Source of the DNA: an uncultured Eubacteriales bacterium
GTDB taxonomy: Bacteria > Bacillota > Clostridia > UMGS1810
DNA: 13,488 bases
Reading direction: 5' to 3'
Assembly (NCBI GenBank): GCA_902493665.1
Contig: CABUQL010000011.1
Location: forward strand, 1-13,488
In this document: positions 1-6,693 of the stretch, piece after piece
How positions within the stretch are numbered: the first letter of the stretch is position 1
How the letters are laid out: each line of letters opens with the position of its first letter
The notes under the pieces: generated by a model
What the model was told of the DNA's origin: nothing
Databases searched by the model: none
What the model saw: the letters and a program-made list of their open reading frames with translations, nothing else
Program-made: the position numbers and the translations under genes

Positions 1-1
1 G

Positions 2-229
2 CTCGAAAACTGTAATATTATGTCGGAAATAAAAAGTGTTGACTTTAAGGATATAAATGATGTAAAATTGACACTGTCAAATGATATACTTGTAAAAATG
101 GGCGAGAGCGATAAAGTATCGTACAAGCTTGCATATCTTGAAAAAGTTTTTGAGCAGCTTGTAGGGCAAAAAGGCGGTACGCTTGATATAAGCAATCCAT
201 CGTCATCTGTTGTTTACAAAGCAAGTTAA
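2..229 (+). CDS. ftsQ: Cell division protein FtsQ/DivIB, C-terminal fragment
   Basis: Partial gene: the frame is open through the left edge and stops at 227-229, leaving about 75 residues. An internal ATG at 20 is not a convincing start because the frame continues upstream and there is no good ribosome binding site. The pattern DINDVKLTLSNDILVKMG, then YKLAYLEKVFEQL, then a glycine/lysine turn and LDISNPSSSVVYK is the usual end of the FtsQ/DivIB beta domain, which closes with a short strand carrying 'DLS...V.Y'. FtsQ/DivIB is a single-pass membrane protein of the divisome that holds FtsB/FtsL (DivIC/FtsL). The neighbours DUF881, small basic protein and ftsZ match the division cluster of Clostridia and support the call. 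The membrane segment and POTRA domain lie outside the window. Confidence 0.72.
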   Translation, partial: LENCNIMSEIKSVDFKDINDVKLTLSNDILVKMGESDKVSYKLAYLEKVFEQLVGQKGGTLDISNPSSSVVYKAS

Positions 230-352
230 GTTTTACATTTGAATTTTGTACAAGCCTTAGGCAGTAAATTTCAAAACATGATACAGTATATTATACAAAA
301 GTACGGTCTGTATTTAAAATGATGTATGCAGACGGAAAGGCAACGGAAAAAT

Positions 353-1072
353 ATGAAAAATCGCAAAGCCGATATTACTCTTGCGGCAGTTCTTTTTGTT
401 TTAAGTTTTGCAGTCGGTGTGCAGATTAAAAGCGTTATGCACAACGAAAAGAGCGAGACTCTCCAGCTTCAACGTGTTGAAGATTTGCAAAAAGAGCTTA
501 CGAAAGAAAAAGAACGAAGCATTGACCTTGAAAAGCAGCTTTTGTTGGTAAATAACGACTTAAACATTTACCGCAAAGAATCTGAAAATAAAAGCTCCGA
601 TTCAAAAGCGCTTTCAAACGAAGTGCAAAGATATAAAATACTTGCGGGACTCACAAATGTGTCGGGACCGGGTATTACCGTTACATTAAACGACAGCAGT
701 GTAAAAACCGACCCGTCGCAGGACGTGTCATCTTATATTCTTCACGACAGCGACTTAAGAACCGTTGTAAATGAGCTTTGCAGCGCAGGCGCTGAGGCGA
801 TAAGCATAAACGGCGAAAGAATTATTGCCACCAGCGAAATAAGATGCGTCGGGCCGACAATAATAGTAAACGGAAACAAGTACTCTCCGCCGTATGTAAT
901 ACGTGCGATAGGCGATGCCCAGATGCTTGAAGCGGCGCTCAATATCAAGGGCGGAATTGCCGAAGAATTAAAATTCTGGAAAATAGAATTTAATATCACA
1001 AAATCAAATAAAATCGAAATCGGAAAGTATAACGGAATAGTTAACTTTAAATACGCCGAAAACGAAGAGTAG
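353..1072 (+). CDS. DUF881 family membrane-anchored coiled-coil protein
   Basis: From ATG 353 the product has 239 residues. A basic start (MKNRKAD) leads into one membrane segment at about residues 9-26. A charged coiled coil follows at about 35-80 (repeated Leu/Glu/Lys), then the globular DUF881 domain beginning near the GPGITVTLND motif and ending in FKYAENEE. DUF881 proteins are extracytoplasmic proteins usually encoded between ftsQ/divIB and ftsZ in Firmicutes and Actinobacteria. Their role is unknown and is assumed to be in division. An in-frame ATG at 326 would add nine residues, but it has no ribosome binding site; 353 puts the lysine-rich start directly before the membrane segment. 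The stop lies 13 bases before the next gene, so the two are probably co-transcribed. No clear promoter was found in 230-352. Confidence 0.85.
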   Translation: MKNRKADITLAAVLFVLSFAVGVQIKSVMHNEKSETLQLQRVEDLQKELTKEKERSIDLEKQLLLVNNDLNIYRKESENKSSDSKALSNEVQRYKILAGLTNVSGPGITVTLNDSSVKTDPSQDVSSYILHDSDLRTVVNELCSAGAEAISINGERIIATSEIRCVGPTIIVNGNKYSPPYVIRAIGDAQMLEAALNIKGGIAEELKFWKIEFNITKSNKIEIGKYNGIVNFKYAENEE

Positions 1073-1085
1073 GGAGTGGATTTTA

Positions 1086-1472
1086 ATGCTTTATATTTTT
1101 GCGGCGGCGCTCGGAATAATCTGTGCATTAAGCTTTGATATTTATATTCCCGAATCGGTATCGCCGTATGTTGCAATTGCACTTATAGCAGCGTTTGACT
1201 CAATGCTCGGAGCGCTTACGGCAGTGTATGACAAAAAGTTTGATTTTGCCATATTTATAACGGGTCTTTTGGGTAATGCTCTTATAAGTACAGCTTTGGT
1301 TTTTATCGGACGCAAGCTCGGTATAGATATTTATCTTGCGGCGGTAGTCGTTTTTGTAATGAGAATATTTAAGAATTTCGCAATGATAAGACGCCATTTT
1401 GTTGACAAATTTAAACAAAAGGGTACTTTAAAAGACGGTATAACAATAAAAGATTCAGTAGAAAATGACTAA
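1086..1472 (+). CDS. Small basic family protein (DUF1290, SBP)
   Basis: This 128-residue membrane protein has about three hydrophobic segments (roughly residues 1-16, 25-43 and 55-75, with a further one near 82-95). It carries the family's conserved strings: IALIAAFDSMLGAL, a charged 'KKFD', GLLGNALIS, LGIDIYLAAVVVFVMRIFKN and a final IRRHFVDKFK. The small basic protein is encoded next to DUF881 and ftsZ in many Gram-positives; its biochemical role is not established. The start is supported by GGGAG about ten bases upstream. It is followed by a 96-base gap that contains the ftsZ promoter. Confidence 0.88.
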   Translation: MLYIFAAALGIICALSFDIYIPESVSPYVAIALIAAFDSMLGALTAVYDKKFDFAIFITGLLGNALISTALVFIGRKLGIDIYLAAVVVFVMRIFKNFAMIRRHFVDKFKQKGTLKDGITIKDSVEND

Positions 1473-1526
1473 ACTTTACAAAATATTTATTTTTTTTTAA
1501 AAAGTACTGGAATTTTATTTTTATAT

Positions 1527-1536
1527 ATGATATAAT
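1527..1536 (+). promoter_or_regulatory. Extended -10 promoter for ftsZ
   Basis: The string ATGATATAAT holds a perfect TATAAT at 1531-1536 with the extended-minus-ten TG one base upstream (1528-1529). The -35 region is poor (around CTGGAA at 1507-1512), as is normal for extended -10 promoters. It lies 32 bases before the ftsZ start, leaving room for a short leader with an AAGGAGG site at 1555-1561. The same ten bases occur at 7805-7814 before murA. Confidence 0.65.
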
Positions 1537-1568
1537 TTATAAATAATAGTGTGCAAGGAGGAAGTACC

Positions 1569-2639
1569 ATGTTAGAATTGGAAAACGAAAAGTCAATCAT
1601 TGGCGCTAATATGAAGGTCATTGGAGTTGGCGGCGGCGGAAATAATGCAGTTAATCGCATGATTGAAGATAAATTGGCAGGCGTTGAGTTTATAGCTGTA
1701 AATACAGAAAAACAGGCTCTTTTCGGAGAGGACCGTTCGCAGGCGGATTTGAAAATTCAGATAGGTGAAAAAATCACAAGAGGTCTCGGCGCAGGTGCTA
1801 ACCCCGACGTAGGTCAGAAAGCGGCTGAAGAAAGCAGAGATGAAATTAAAAAAGTTATAGAAGGCGCAGATATGGTCTTTGTTACTGCCGGAATGGGCGG
1901 CGGAACAGGAACGGGAGCTGCTCCGATAGTTGCATCTATTGCAAAAGAAATGGGAATACTTACAGTCGGCGTTGTTACAAAGCCGTTTAAATTTGAAGGA
2001 AGAAAAAGAACCGAAAAAGCAGAATCGGGTATTGCAGAACTCAGCAAATGCGTTGACGCACTCGTTATAATCCCGAATGATAAGCTTTTGGAAGTTTGCG
2101 ATAAGAAAACTTCAATGCAGGAAGCATTTAAAATTGCAGATACAGTTTTAAGCCAGGGCGTAAAAGGTATTTCGGACCTTATTACTTCACCGGGTTATAT
2201 CGATTTGGACTTTGCGGATATTTCATCTGTTATGAGAGATTCTGGTATTGCACATGCTTCCGGCGAAAACAGAGCAGAAGTTGCTATTAAAGCAGCTATC
2301 AACAGTCCGCTTCTCGAAACAACAATCGACGGCGCAAGCAATGTTGTATTCAATATTGCCGGTGACAGAAATCTTACTTTGTTTGAAATCGACAGTGCAT
2401 CAGAGCTTATCCACGAACTCGTTGATACTGATGCAAACATCATTTTCGGTACATCTGTTGATGAATCGCTTGATGATGAAATCGTTATCACTGTTGTTGC
2501 AACAGGTCTTAACGGCGGAAAGAAAAAAGAAGCTGAAAAGAAAGAAGAAAATGCAGAAACAAAAGACGCTCCTTCATTTGAAAAATTTGATGTTGACGAT
2601 TTTGTTATACCTCCGTTTTTATCAAACAAAGGTGAATAA
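1569..2639 (+). CDS. ftsZ: Cell division protein FtsZ
   Basis: FtsZ is the tubulin-like GTPase that polymerises at mid-cell to form the division ring. From ATG 1569 the product is 356 residues, a normal length. AAGGAGG at 1555-1561 sits seven bases before this ATG, which rules out the in-frame GTG at 1551. Visible motifs: GGGGNNAVNRM (21-31), VNTEKQAL, GAGANPDVG (75-82), the tubulin G-box GMGGGTGTGAAP (108-119), the T7 loop near 207-217, and a conserved C-terminal peptide of the form DDFVIPPFL after a short lysine/glutamate-rich linker (about 323-345). Two oddities are clear. The T7 loop reads IDLDFAD where FtsZ normally has an Asn (NxDFAD). The segment from VM to GENRA is about five residues shorter than usual, lacking the 'GxAxMGxG' stretch. 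Flanking sequence is intact and in frame, so this is not a frameshift. An intrinsic terminator follows. Confidence 0.96.
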   Translation: MLELENEKSIIGANMKVIGVGGGGNNAVNRMIEDKLAGVEFIAVNTEKQALFGEDRSQADLKIQIGEKITRGLGAGANPDVGQKAAEESRDEIKKVIEGADMVFVTAGMGGGTGTGAAPIVASIAKEMGILTVGVVTKPFKFEGRKRTEKAESGIAELSKCVDALVIIPNDKLLEVCDKKTSMQEAFKIADTVLSQGVKGISDLITSPGYIDLDFADISSVMRDSGIAHASGENRAEVAIKAAINSPLLETTIDGASNVVFNIAGDRNLTLFEIDSASELIHELVDTDANIIFGTSVDESLDDEIVITVVATGLNGGKKKEAEKKEENAETKDAPSFEKFDVDDFVIPPFLSNKGE

Positions 2640-2654
2640 TTTTTAAATTTTGCG

Positions 2655-2696
2655 GTGCGTTCGGACGGTTTTTGTTTGAACGCACTTTTGTTTTTT
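2655..2696 (+). terminator. Intrinsic terminator after ftsZ
   Basis: An 8-base-pair stem, GTGCGTTC (2655-2662) with GAACGCAC (2678-2685), encloses a 15-base loop. It is followed by TTTTGTTTTTT on the + strand. It begins 16 bases after the ftsZ stop. Confidence 0.8.
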
Positions 2697-2749
2697 ATTA
2701 AAGAATTAATACTTTTTGTGCCGTTTTTTCGGCGGAATGGAGAAGTTTT

Positions 2750-3220
2750 ATGAGGTGTCCTTATTGTGACCATACAGAAAGCAAAGTTATAGATTCAAGA
2801 CCTACAGACGAAGGCAATTCAATCCGCAGAAGACGTGAGTGTTTAAAGTGCGAAAAGCGTTTTACAACCTATGAACAGATTGAGTCTATTCCGATTATCA
2901 TAATTAAAAAAGATGGCACGCGCCAGCCGTATGACCGTCAGAAACTTATGAACGGAATACTCAGAGCGTGCGAAAAAACACCGGTTACGTTTGCGCAGAT
3001 AGATAAAATGGTTTCAAAAATCGAGGCAGCAGTGTTTAACACACTTGACAGGGAAGTGTCATCAAAGAAAATCGGCGAGCTTGTTATGGAGCATTTAAAG
3101 TCGCTTGACGCCGTTGCATACGTAAGATTTGCCTCTGTTTACCGTGAGTTTAAAGATGTAAACGTATTTTTGGAGGAAGTTAAAAAACTGCTTCATAATC
3201 ACGGCGATTTAAACAAATAA
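2750..3220 (+). CDS. nrdR: Transcriptional repressor NrdR
   Basis: NrdR represses ribonucleotide reductase genes in response to ATP/dATP levels. At 156 residues the length is typical. The N-terminus is a zinc ribbon with Cys3, Cys6, Cys31 and Cys34 (MRCPYC ... CLKC), followed by the family string RRRRECLKCEKRFTTYEQ. The rest is an ATP-cone domain beginning near IIIIKKDGTRQPYDRQKL and including EVSSKKIGELVMEHL and AYVRFASVYREF. The start is supported by GGAGA at 2739-2743, six bases upstream. There is no recognisable promoter in the 53 bases after the ftsZ terminator, so expression may depend on read-through or a weak promoter. No ribonucleotide reductase gene is in the window. Confidence 0.96.
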   Translation: MRCPYCDHTESKVIDSRPTDEGNSIRRRRECLKCEKRFTTYEQIESIPIIIIKKDGTRQPYDRQKLMNGILRACEKTPVTFAQIDKMVSKIEAAVFNTLDREVSSKKIGELVMEHLKSLDAVAYVRFASVYREFKDVNVFLEEVKKLLHNHGDLNK

Positions 3221-3241
3221 TAAGGCTTTTGCAGCCTAAGT

Positions 3242-3342
3242 ACAATATGTCTCTGATTTGTTAAATTACGTTTTTTGCCTTGGCACTAGAGACTCGAACA
3301 CAATATGCCTCTAATTTGTTAAATTCCCGTTTTTTCGCCTTG
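3242..3342. repeat. Tandem imperfect direct repeat, period 58
   Basis: Copies at 3242-3282 and 3300-3342 begin with ACAATATG and share ATTTGTTAAATT, a run of six T and GCCTTG. They differ at three bases and by two one-base gaps (38 identical of 43 aligned columns). A 17-base spacer containing GGCACTAGA separates them. Confidence 0.75.
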
Positions 3343-3414
3343 TCATCCTTGAAAGGCACAAAGCCTTTCTGCGACACTGCGCAGCAAAAAACAAAAATTT
3401 TCCTAAATTAGAGG
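3308..3414. repeat. Imperfect palindrome / fold-back module I
   Basis: CCTCTAATTT (3308-3317) is the exact reverse complement of AAATTAGAGG (3405-3414). Inside, AAATT and T-runs on the left face A-runs and AATTT on the right, so the stem could extend with bulges. Two hairpins sit at the tip: GAAAGGC/GCCTTTC (3351-3357 with 3363-3369, loop ACAAA) and CTGCG/CGCAG (3369-3373 with 3380-3384). Confidence 0.65.
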
Positions 3415-3440
3415 TCAAAGAGTTTAAAAAGAGCAAATTT

Positions 3441-3527
3441 TTTATAAGGCAAGGAAAAAGCGGAGTAAATCCTTTGTGGATTTACGAGCATTTTGACGCA
3501 GTATTATGAGAAATTTGCCTTTATAAA
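3441..3527. repeat. Imperfect palindrome / fold-back module II
   Basis: TTTATAAGGCAA (3441-3452) pairs with TTGCCTTTATAAA (3515-3527) apart from one bulged base. The enclosed sequence carries a perfect 8-base-pair hairpin, GTAAATCC/GGATTTAC (3465-3472 with 3478-3485), with loop TTTGT. That loop is the reverse complement of the ACAAA loop of module I. Confidence 0.65.
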
Positions 3528-3555
3528 CTATAGTGGGTTTTGGCTTCCGGTGCCT
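3514..3555 (+). repeat. Dispersed 42-base repeat, copy A
   Basis: This sequence matches 10606-10647 at 38 of 42 positions in the same orientation, with no gaps. Both copies contain TTTATAAAC, GGGTTTTGGCTT and GTGCCT. A small hairpin AAACY/GGUUU is kept in both: the T-to-C change at its fifth base swaps a G-U pair for a G-C pair. This copy ends three bases before the ybeY stop codon. Confidence 0.8.
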
Positions 3556-3558
3556 AAA

Positions 3559-4035
3559 TTACCGTGTTAAATTTAAAAGTTTTAAAACGGCTTCTTCCTT
3601 TTGGCGCATAACGCTTCTTTCTTCCTCGGTTTCGTGGTCGTATCCGAGAAGATGAAGAACACTGTGGCAAACAAGAAAACCGACTTCCCGCTCAAATGAA
3701 TGTCCGTATTCTTCAGACTGCGATTTTGCTTTTTCGAGCGACAGCACAATGTCGCCCAAAATGAGCGCACCTTCGTAAAAATCGGCTTCGCTTGTTATCA
3801 TTTTTCCGTCTTCAAATTCAAGCATGGGAAATGATAAAACGTCAGTTTCTCTGTCAATATTTCTCTGTTCTCTGTTTATTTCCCTTATCGAATCGTTGTC
3901 AACATAGAGCACGTTTATATCAACTTCTCCGTCAACGTGTTCGTATTCCAGCGTTTTTTTTGCAACATCTTCAACAAGCTTGCCGAGAGCTTCATCAGCT
4001 TTTATAATGCTTTGTTCGTTTTCTGTATAAATCAT
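3559..4035 (-). CDS. ybeY: Endoribonuclease YbeY (rRNA maturation factor)
   Basis: YbeY is a zinc-dependent endoribonuclease acting in 16S rRNA 3' end maturation and ribosome quality control. The 158-residue product has the signature H-x3-H-x5-H as HSVLHLLGYDH (His124, His128, His134), the conserved DRETDVLSFP at 61-70, and LGDIVLSLE at about 93-101. Its ATG overlaps the phoH TGA in an ATGA arrangement (4032-4035), so the two are translationally coupled. A GAGG-type site lies inside the end of phoH. It is the last gene of the yqfC-yqfD-phoH-ybeY operon. In Bacillus the operon continues with dgkA, cdd and era; here the strand ends at the repeat block. Confidence 0.95.
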   Translation of the reverse strand: MIYTENEQSIIKADEALGKLVEDVAKKTLEYEHVDGEVDINVLYVDNDSIREINREQRNIDRETDVLSFPMLEFEDGKMITSEADFYEGALILGDIVLSLEKAKSQSEEYGHSFEREVGFLVCHSVLHLLGYDHETEEERSVMRQKEEAVLKLLNLTR

Positions 4036-5009
4036 TTTTTTGTCCTCTCGTTTCTCGATGCGAGTTTTTTATCGTATTTATCGTAAGCTTTAATGATTTT
4101 CTGCACAAGTTGATGTCTTACAACGTCACGGTCGGTAAGATAGCAAAAGCTTATGCCCTCAACATTTTTAAGAATTTTTTCAACCTCTTTAAGACCCGAT
4201 TTTTTACCCGACGGAAGGTCTATCTGCGTTGTGTCGCCCGTAACTATCACTTTTGAATTAAAACCGAGTCTTGTAAGAAACATTTTCATCTGCTCGCATG
4301 TTGTGTTCTGTGCTTCGTCCAAAATGATAAAACTGTCGTCGAGCGTGCGTCCTCTCATATATGCAAGCGGTGCAACCTCAATAGTGCCTCTTTCGTAAAG
4401 TTTCTGATACGTTTCAAACCCGAACATATCGTACAGGGCGTCGTAAAGCGGTCTGAGATACGGGTCAACCTTGCTTTGAAGGTCGCCCGGCAAAAATCCG
4501 AGTGTTTCACCGGCTTCGACGGCGGGGCGGGTTAAAATGATTCTTGAAACCTCTTTGCTTTTAAATGCCTTTACCGCCATTGCAACGGCAAGATATGTTT
4601 TTCCCGTTCCGGCAGGGCCTATACCGAATGTTACGGTGTTTTGATTTATTGCTTCAATGTATTTTTTCTGACCGAGCGTTTTGCTTTTTACGGGTTTTCC
4701 TTTTGACGTAATGCAAATGCAGTCTGCTCCGAAAACGGCTGCTGCGTCTTCGCCCTCTTTAACGCTTGAAATTGTGTAAGAAACAATCTGGTCGTTTAAG
4801 CTTCCTTCGGAATTGACGATTTTGCTTAAATCTGAAATTGCCTTTTCCGCAAGCAAAACGCCTTCGTCATTGCCGCTTATTTTAACCGTTTCGCCTCTGT
4901 TTACAACGGTGACGTTAAATTCGTCTCTTATTTTTTTGATATTTTTGTCAAATTGCCCGAATACCTGCATAACATTTTCTGTGCTTGCGAGCGTAATGCT
5001 TCTTTCCAA
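4032..5009 (-). CDS. phoH: PhoH family P-loop ATPase
   Basis: PhoH-like proteins are cytoplasmic ATPases related to the helicase N-terminal fold and linked to RNA metabolism; they are commonly encoded beside YbeY. Starting at the TTG at 5009-5007 the product has 325 residues. ACCTCC at 5017-5022 (GGAGGT on the coding strand) lies seven bases upstream, so this TTG is preferred to an upstream TTG at 5045-5043 that would add twelve residues. Domains: a small KH-like N-terminal region (about 1-65), then Walker A GPAGTGKT (131-138), the RPAVEAGE.LGFLPGD stretch (161-176), Walker B FIILDEAQ (227-234) and the sensor TGDTTQIDLP (257-266). It starts 32 bases after the yqfD stop and overlaps ybeY by four bases. 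Confidence 0.95.
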   Translation of the reverse strand: MERSITLASTENVMQVFGQFDKNIKKIRDEFNVTVVNRGETVKISGNDEGVLLAEKAISDLSKIVNSEGSLNDQIVSYTISSVKEGEDAAAVFGADCICITSKGKPVKSKTLGQKKYIEAINQNTVTFGIGPAGTGKTYLAVAMAVKAFKSKEVSRIILTRPAVEAGETLGFLPGDLQSKVDPYLRPLYDALYDMFGFETYQKLYERGTIEVAPLAYMRGRTLDDSFIILDEAQNTTCEQMKMFLTRLGFNSKVIVTGDTTQIDLPSGKKSGLKEVEKILKNVEGISFCYLTDRDVVRHQLVQKIIKAYDKYDKKLASRNERTKK

Positions 5010-5041
5010 ATTTTTTACCTCCGTGTGTTTAGAGTAGTTTT

Positions 5042-6232
5042 TCAATCTGTATTTATAACGGTGTTTTCTGCGATATCTTCAATACATTCATACGTTACCT
5101 TGACATAAACATTGCCGTTTTCGCATTTTTTGTATTCCGCATCTTTTTTTACGATTGAAACATCGTTTCCGATTTCCGAGTCCAGCTGTTTTTTAAGTGC
5201 CGCCGATTCTTCATCGGCAGCCTGCTTAAGACTCCGCTTTACCTTTTTTCTTTCCAGTTCAAAATAAGTTTTTTTCTTAAAAGAAATTCCGAGTGGATAG
5301 TTTTTTCCGAAAGACGGTGCAAAAACTTTTTCATTTTCGTCGTAAAATTTAAACGGTATTTTATCACTATGATATAATAATACATCAAAACCGAAAAAAT
5401 TTACAGTGTTTTTTGAAATTTTTTTTGATGTTTTTGTAAATTCGTTTTTTTCGATGGGAGTTGTAATATCTTTTTCGTACCATGTACGTGCCTTTACAAC
5501 GCCCGACGAATTGATATATTTATACCCCGAAACACTGCTTTGTAAAACACCGCTTATTAAAAGGTCGCCTTTTTTTACAAAATCACCTTCGCGCACAACC
5601 GCCTCGCCGTTTGTTGCGGCAATGCCCGTTATAAGCGCATCACGTTTTGCAATAATGTTTGAAGGCGTGTTTTTGTCATACATTTTGGGCGCCTCTTTTT
5701 TTTCACGCACCGACACAATTGCTCTTGTTCCTTTTATTTCAACCCAAATCCACGAAAGAGCGTCGTTTTTTAAAAGAATACGGTCTTTAACGCTTTGAGG
5801 ATTGATTTTAAATTTAAACGCACCTTCTTTTACACCGCATTCCGACAGGAGCGAAAGTATTTCGCCGTTTTGGATTTTATCGTTTCCGGAAATATCTATT
5901 TTCCATATAAATGACGACATTAAAAAAAACAAAAAAACGGCAGCCGATATGCCGATATAAAGTCCTTTTCTGTGTTTGCCTCTGCTTATGGCAAAGGGAA
6001 GACCCTGTTTTTGTTCGATTTTAATTTCAGAAAATGTTTTGTATGCGTGTTTTCTGATTTTTTTAAAACCCGAAATGCTCATTTTAAGTGTAACCGTATT
6101 ATTTTCTTTGTATGAAATATCCCATATTAAAATGTCGTTTTGAGCGCACAGATTTAAAAATCTTTCCAGAAAAAAGCTTTTTATGCTCACGCTCACACTG
6201 CCTCTTATGTATCTTAAAATTTTAAGAATCAT
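5042..6232 (-). CDS. yqfD: Sporulation protein YqfD
   Basis: This 396-residue protein has a cytoplasmic N-terminal domain (about 1-88), one membrane segment (about 90-110, rich in Ile, Phe and Ala) and an extracytoplasmic part. The latter begins with a POTRA-like section (KIDISGNDKI) and includes WIWVEIKGTRAIVSVREK and a conserved biotinyl-like turn near VREGDFVKKGDLLISG. That layout, together with its place between yqfC and phoH, identifies YqfD. In Bacillus yqfD is expressed in the mother cell under sigma-E and belongs to the sporulation gene set; its molecular role is uncertain. The ATG has a GGAGT site (6244-6248) eleven bases upstream, a rather long spacing. The 74 bases between yqfC and yqfD hold a weak 6-base-pair hairpin but no convincing terminator. 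Confidence 0.9.
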   Translation of the reverse strand: MILKILRYIRGSVSVSIKSFFLERFLNLCAQNDILIWDISYKENNTVTLKMSISGFKKIRKHAYKTFSEIKIEQKQGLPFAISRGKHRKGLYIGISAAVFLFFLMSSFIWKIDISGNDKIQNGEILSLLSECGVKEGAFKFKINPQSVKDRILLKNDALSWIWVEIKGTRAIVSVREKKEAPKMYDKNTPSNIIAKRDALITGIAATNGEAVVREGDFVKKGDLLISGVLQSSVSGYKYINSSGVVKARTWYEKDITTPIEKNEFTKTSKKISKNTVNFFGFDVLLYHSDKIPFKFYDENEKVFAPSFGKNYPLGISFKKKTYFELERKKVKRSLKQAADEESAALKKQLDSEIGNDVSIVKKDAEYKKCENGNVYVKVTYECIEDIAENTVINTD

Positions 6233-6306
6233 AAAAAACCAAAACTCCGTTCCGTCTTATTTTACAGATGCAAGAGTGGCACCCAAGTCATTGATAATGT
6301 GATTTA

Positions 6307-6573
6307 TCAGTCATATTCAACCCTTATAAGCTTTCCCGAAACGCTTATTTCTTCTTTTGTCATATAATCTATAACAAGCTTTTCGCCCGAAATTGCAATT
6401 GTGTAATCCGATGTGTTTACACGCACAAACACATCGGAATATTCCAAAATGCCTTTATAATTTTCGATAAGAATGCTCTCATTTGAATCAAGCGTTATTT
6501 TCGGCGTGTTAAGCACAATTTCCGACGGCATATCAAGAATCTTGTTAAGCTTTTTTCTCAATTTGTCACTCAT
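6307..6573 (-). CDS. yqfC: Sporulation protein YqfC (YabP/YqfC family)
   Basis: This 88-residue protein of the YabP/YqfC family begins with a basic helix (MSDKLRKKLNKILDMPSEI). A beta-rich domain follows with PKITLDSNESILIENYKGILEY in the usual place and the terminal strand 'SGKLIRVEYD'. Family members act in spore formation, often in the mother cell; the exact function is not settled. GGGAG at 6585-6589 supports the ATG, with a spacing of about eleven bases. It is the first gene of the yqfC-yqfD-phoH-ybeY operon and is preceded by a sigma-E-like promoter. Confidence 0.9.
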   Translation of the reverse strand: MSDKLRKKLNKILDMPSEIVLNTPKITLDSNESILIENYKGILEYSDVFVRVNTSDYTIAISGEKLVIDYMTKEEISVSGKLIRVEYD

Positions 6574-6608
6574 AACACTTTTTGCTCCCTATCGATTATA
6601 TTTATTAA

Positions 6609-6637
6609 AATCTATGATTAAGCGTATGTTTTTATGA
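6609..6637 (-). promoter_or_regulatory. Candidate sigma-E promoter for yqfC operon
   Basis: On the - strand TCATAAA (6637-6631) is followed after exactly 14 bases by CATAGATT (6616-6609). The Bacillus sigma-E consensus is about KMATATT-N14/15-CATACAnT, so five of seven and six of seven positions fit with correct spacing. Transcription would begin some 30 bases before yqfC. In Bacillus yqfC-yqfD is a sigma-E operon. The match is by eye; a housekeeping TATAAT on the same strand (6595-6600) is an alternative. Confidence 0.4.
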
Positions 6638-6693
6638 ATATATTTGTTGTGTGATGCTTTTTGATTTTTCACAGAAATGAGGTAAGCTTTAAG

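Larger units (their letters stand above)
3221..3558. other. Gene-free structured repeat block between nrdR and ybeY
   Basis: These 338 bases between two convergent genes hold no credible coding frame. The block contains two tandem imperfect copies of a 41-43-base unit, two fold-back modules with perfect inner hairpins, and at its right end a 42-base sequence found again at 10606-10647. The left part has GGCACTAGA (3282-3290) and the right end has GGTGCC (3549-3554), in inverted orientation, so 3282-3554 resembles an element with short terminal inverted repeats. The components are listed separately. Function is not known; a mobile-element remnant, a structured RNA or a barrier to convergent transcription are all possible. 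Confidence 0.6.

Noticed and set aside
306..333. GTCTG...CAGAC inverted repeat before the DUF881 gene as a regulatory site
   Set aside because: Only five pairs with an 18-base A+T-rich spacer; expected by chance, and no promoter was recognisable beside it.
742..1182. Long minus-strand open frame (146 codons) antisense to the DUF881 gene
   Set aside because: It is antisense to a well-supported family gene, has no ribosome binding site and no recognisable protein character.
2195..2773. Minus-strand open frame of 192 codons across the end of ftsZ
   Set aside because: It is a serine-rich shadow of ftsZ that runs through the intrinsic terminator and into nrdR; no independent support.
3223..3240. 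Hairpin AGGCT/AGCCT just after nrdR as a terminator
   Set aside because: The stem is five pairs and no T-run follows on the + strand.
5010..5045. Upstream TTG start for phoH at 5045
   Set aside because: It lacks a ribosome binding site, whereas GGAGGT is correctly spaced for the TTG at 5009.
6233..6306. Third copy of the dispersed repeat between yqfC and yqfD (AACCAAAAC, GGCACC)
   Set aside because: Only short scattered matches in the wrong order; no alignment to the 42-base core.
6292..6309. TGATAA/TTATCA hairpin at the yqfC stop as a terminator
   Set aside because: Six A/T-rich pairs and no U-run on the - strand; unlikely to terminate.
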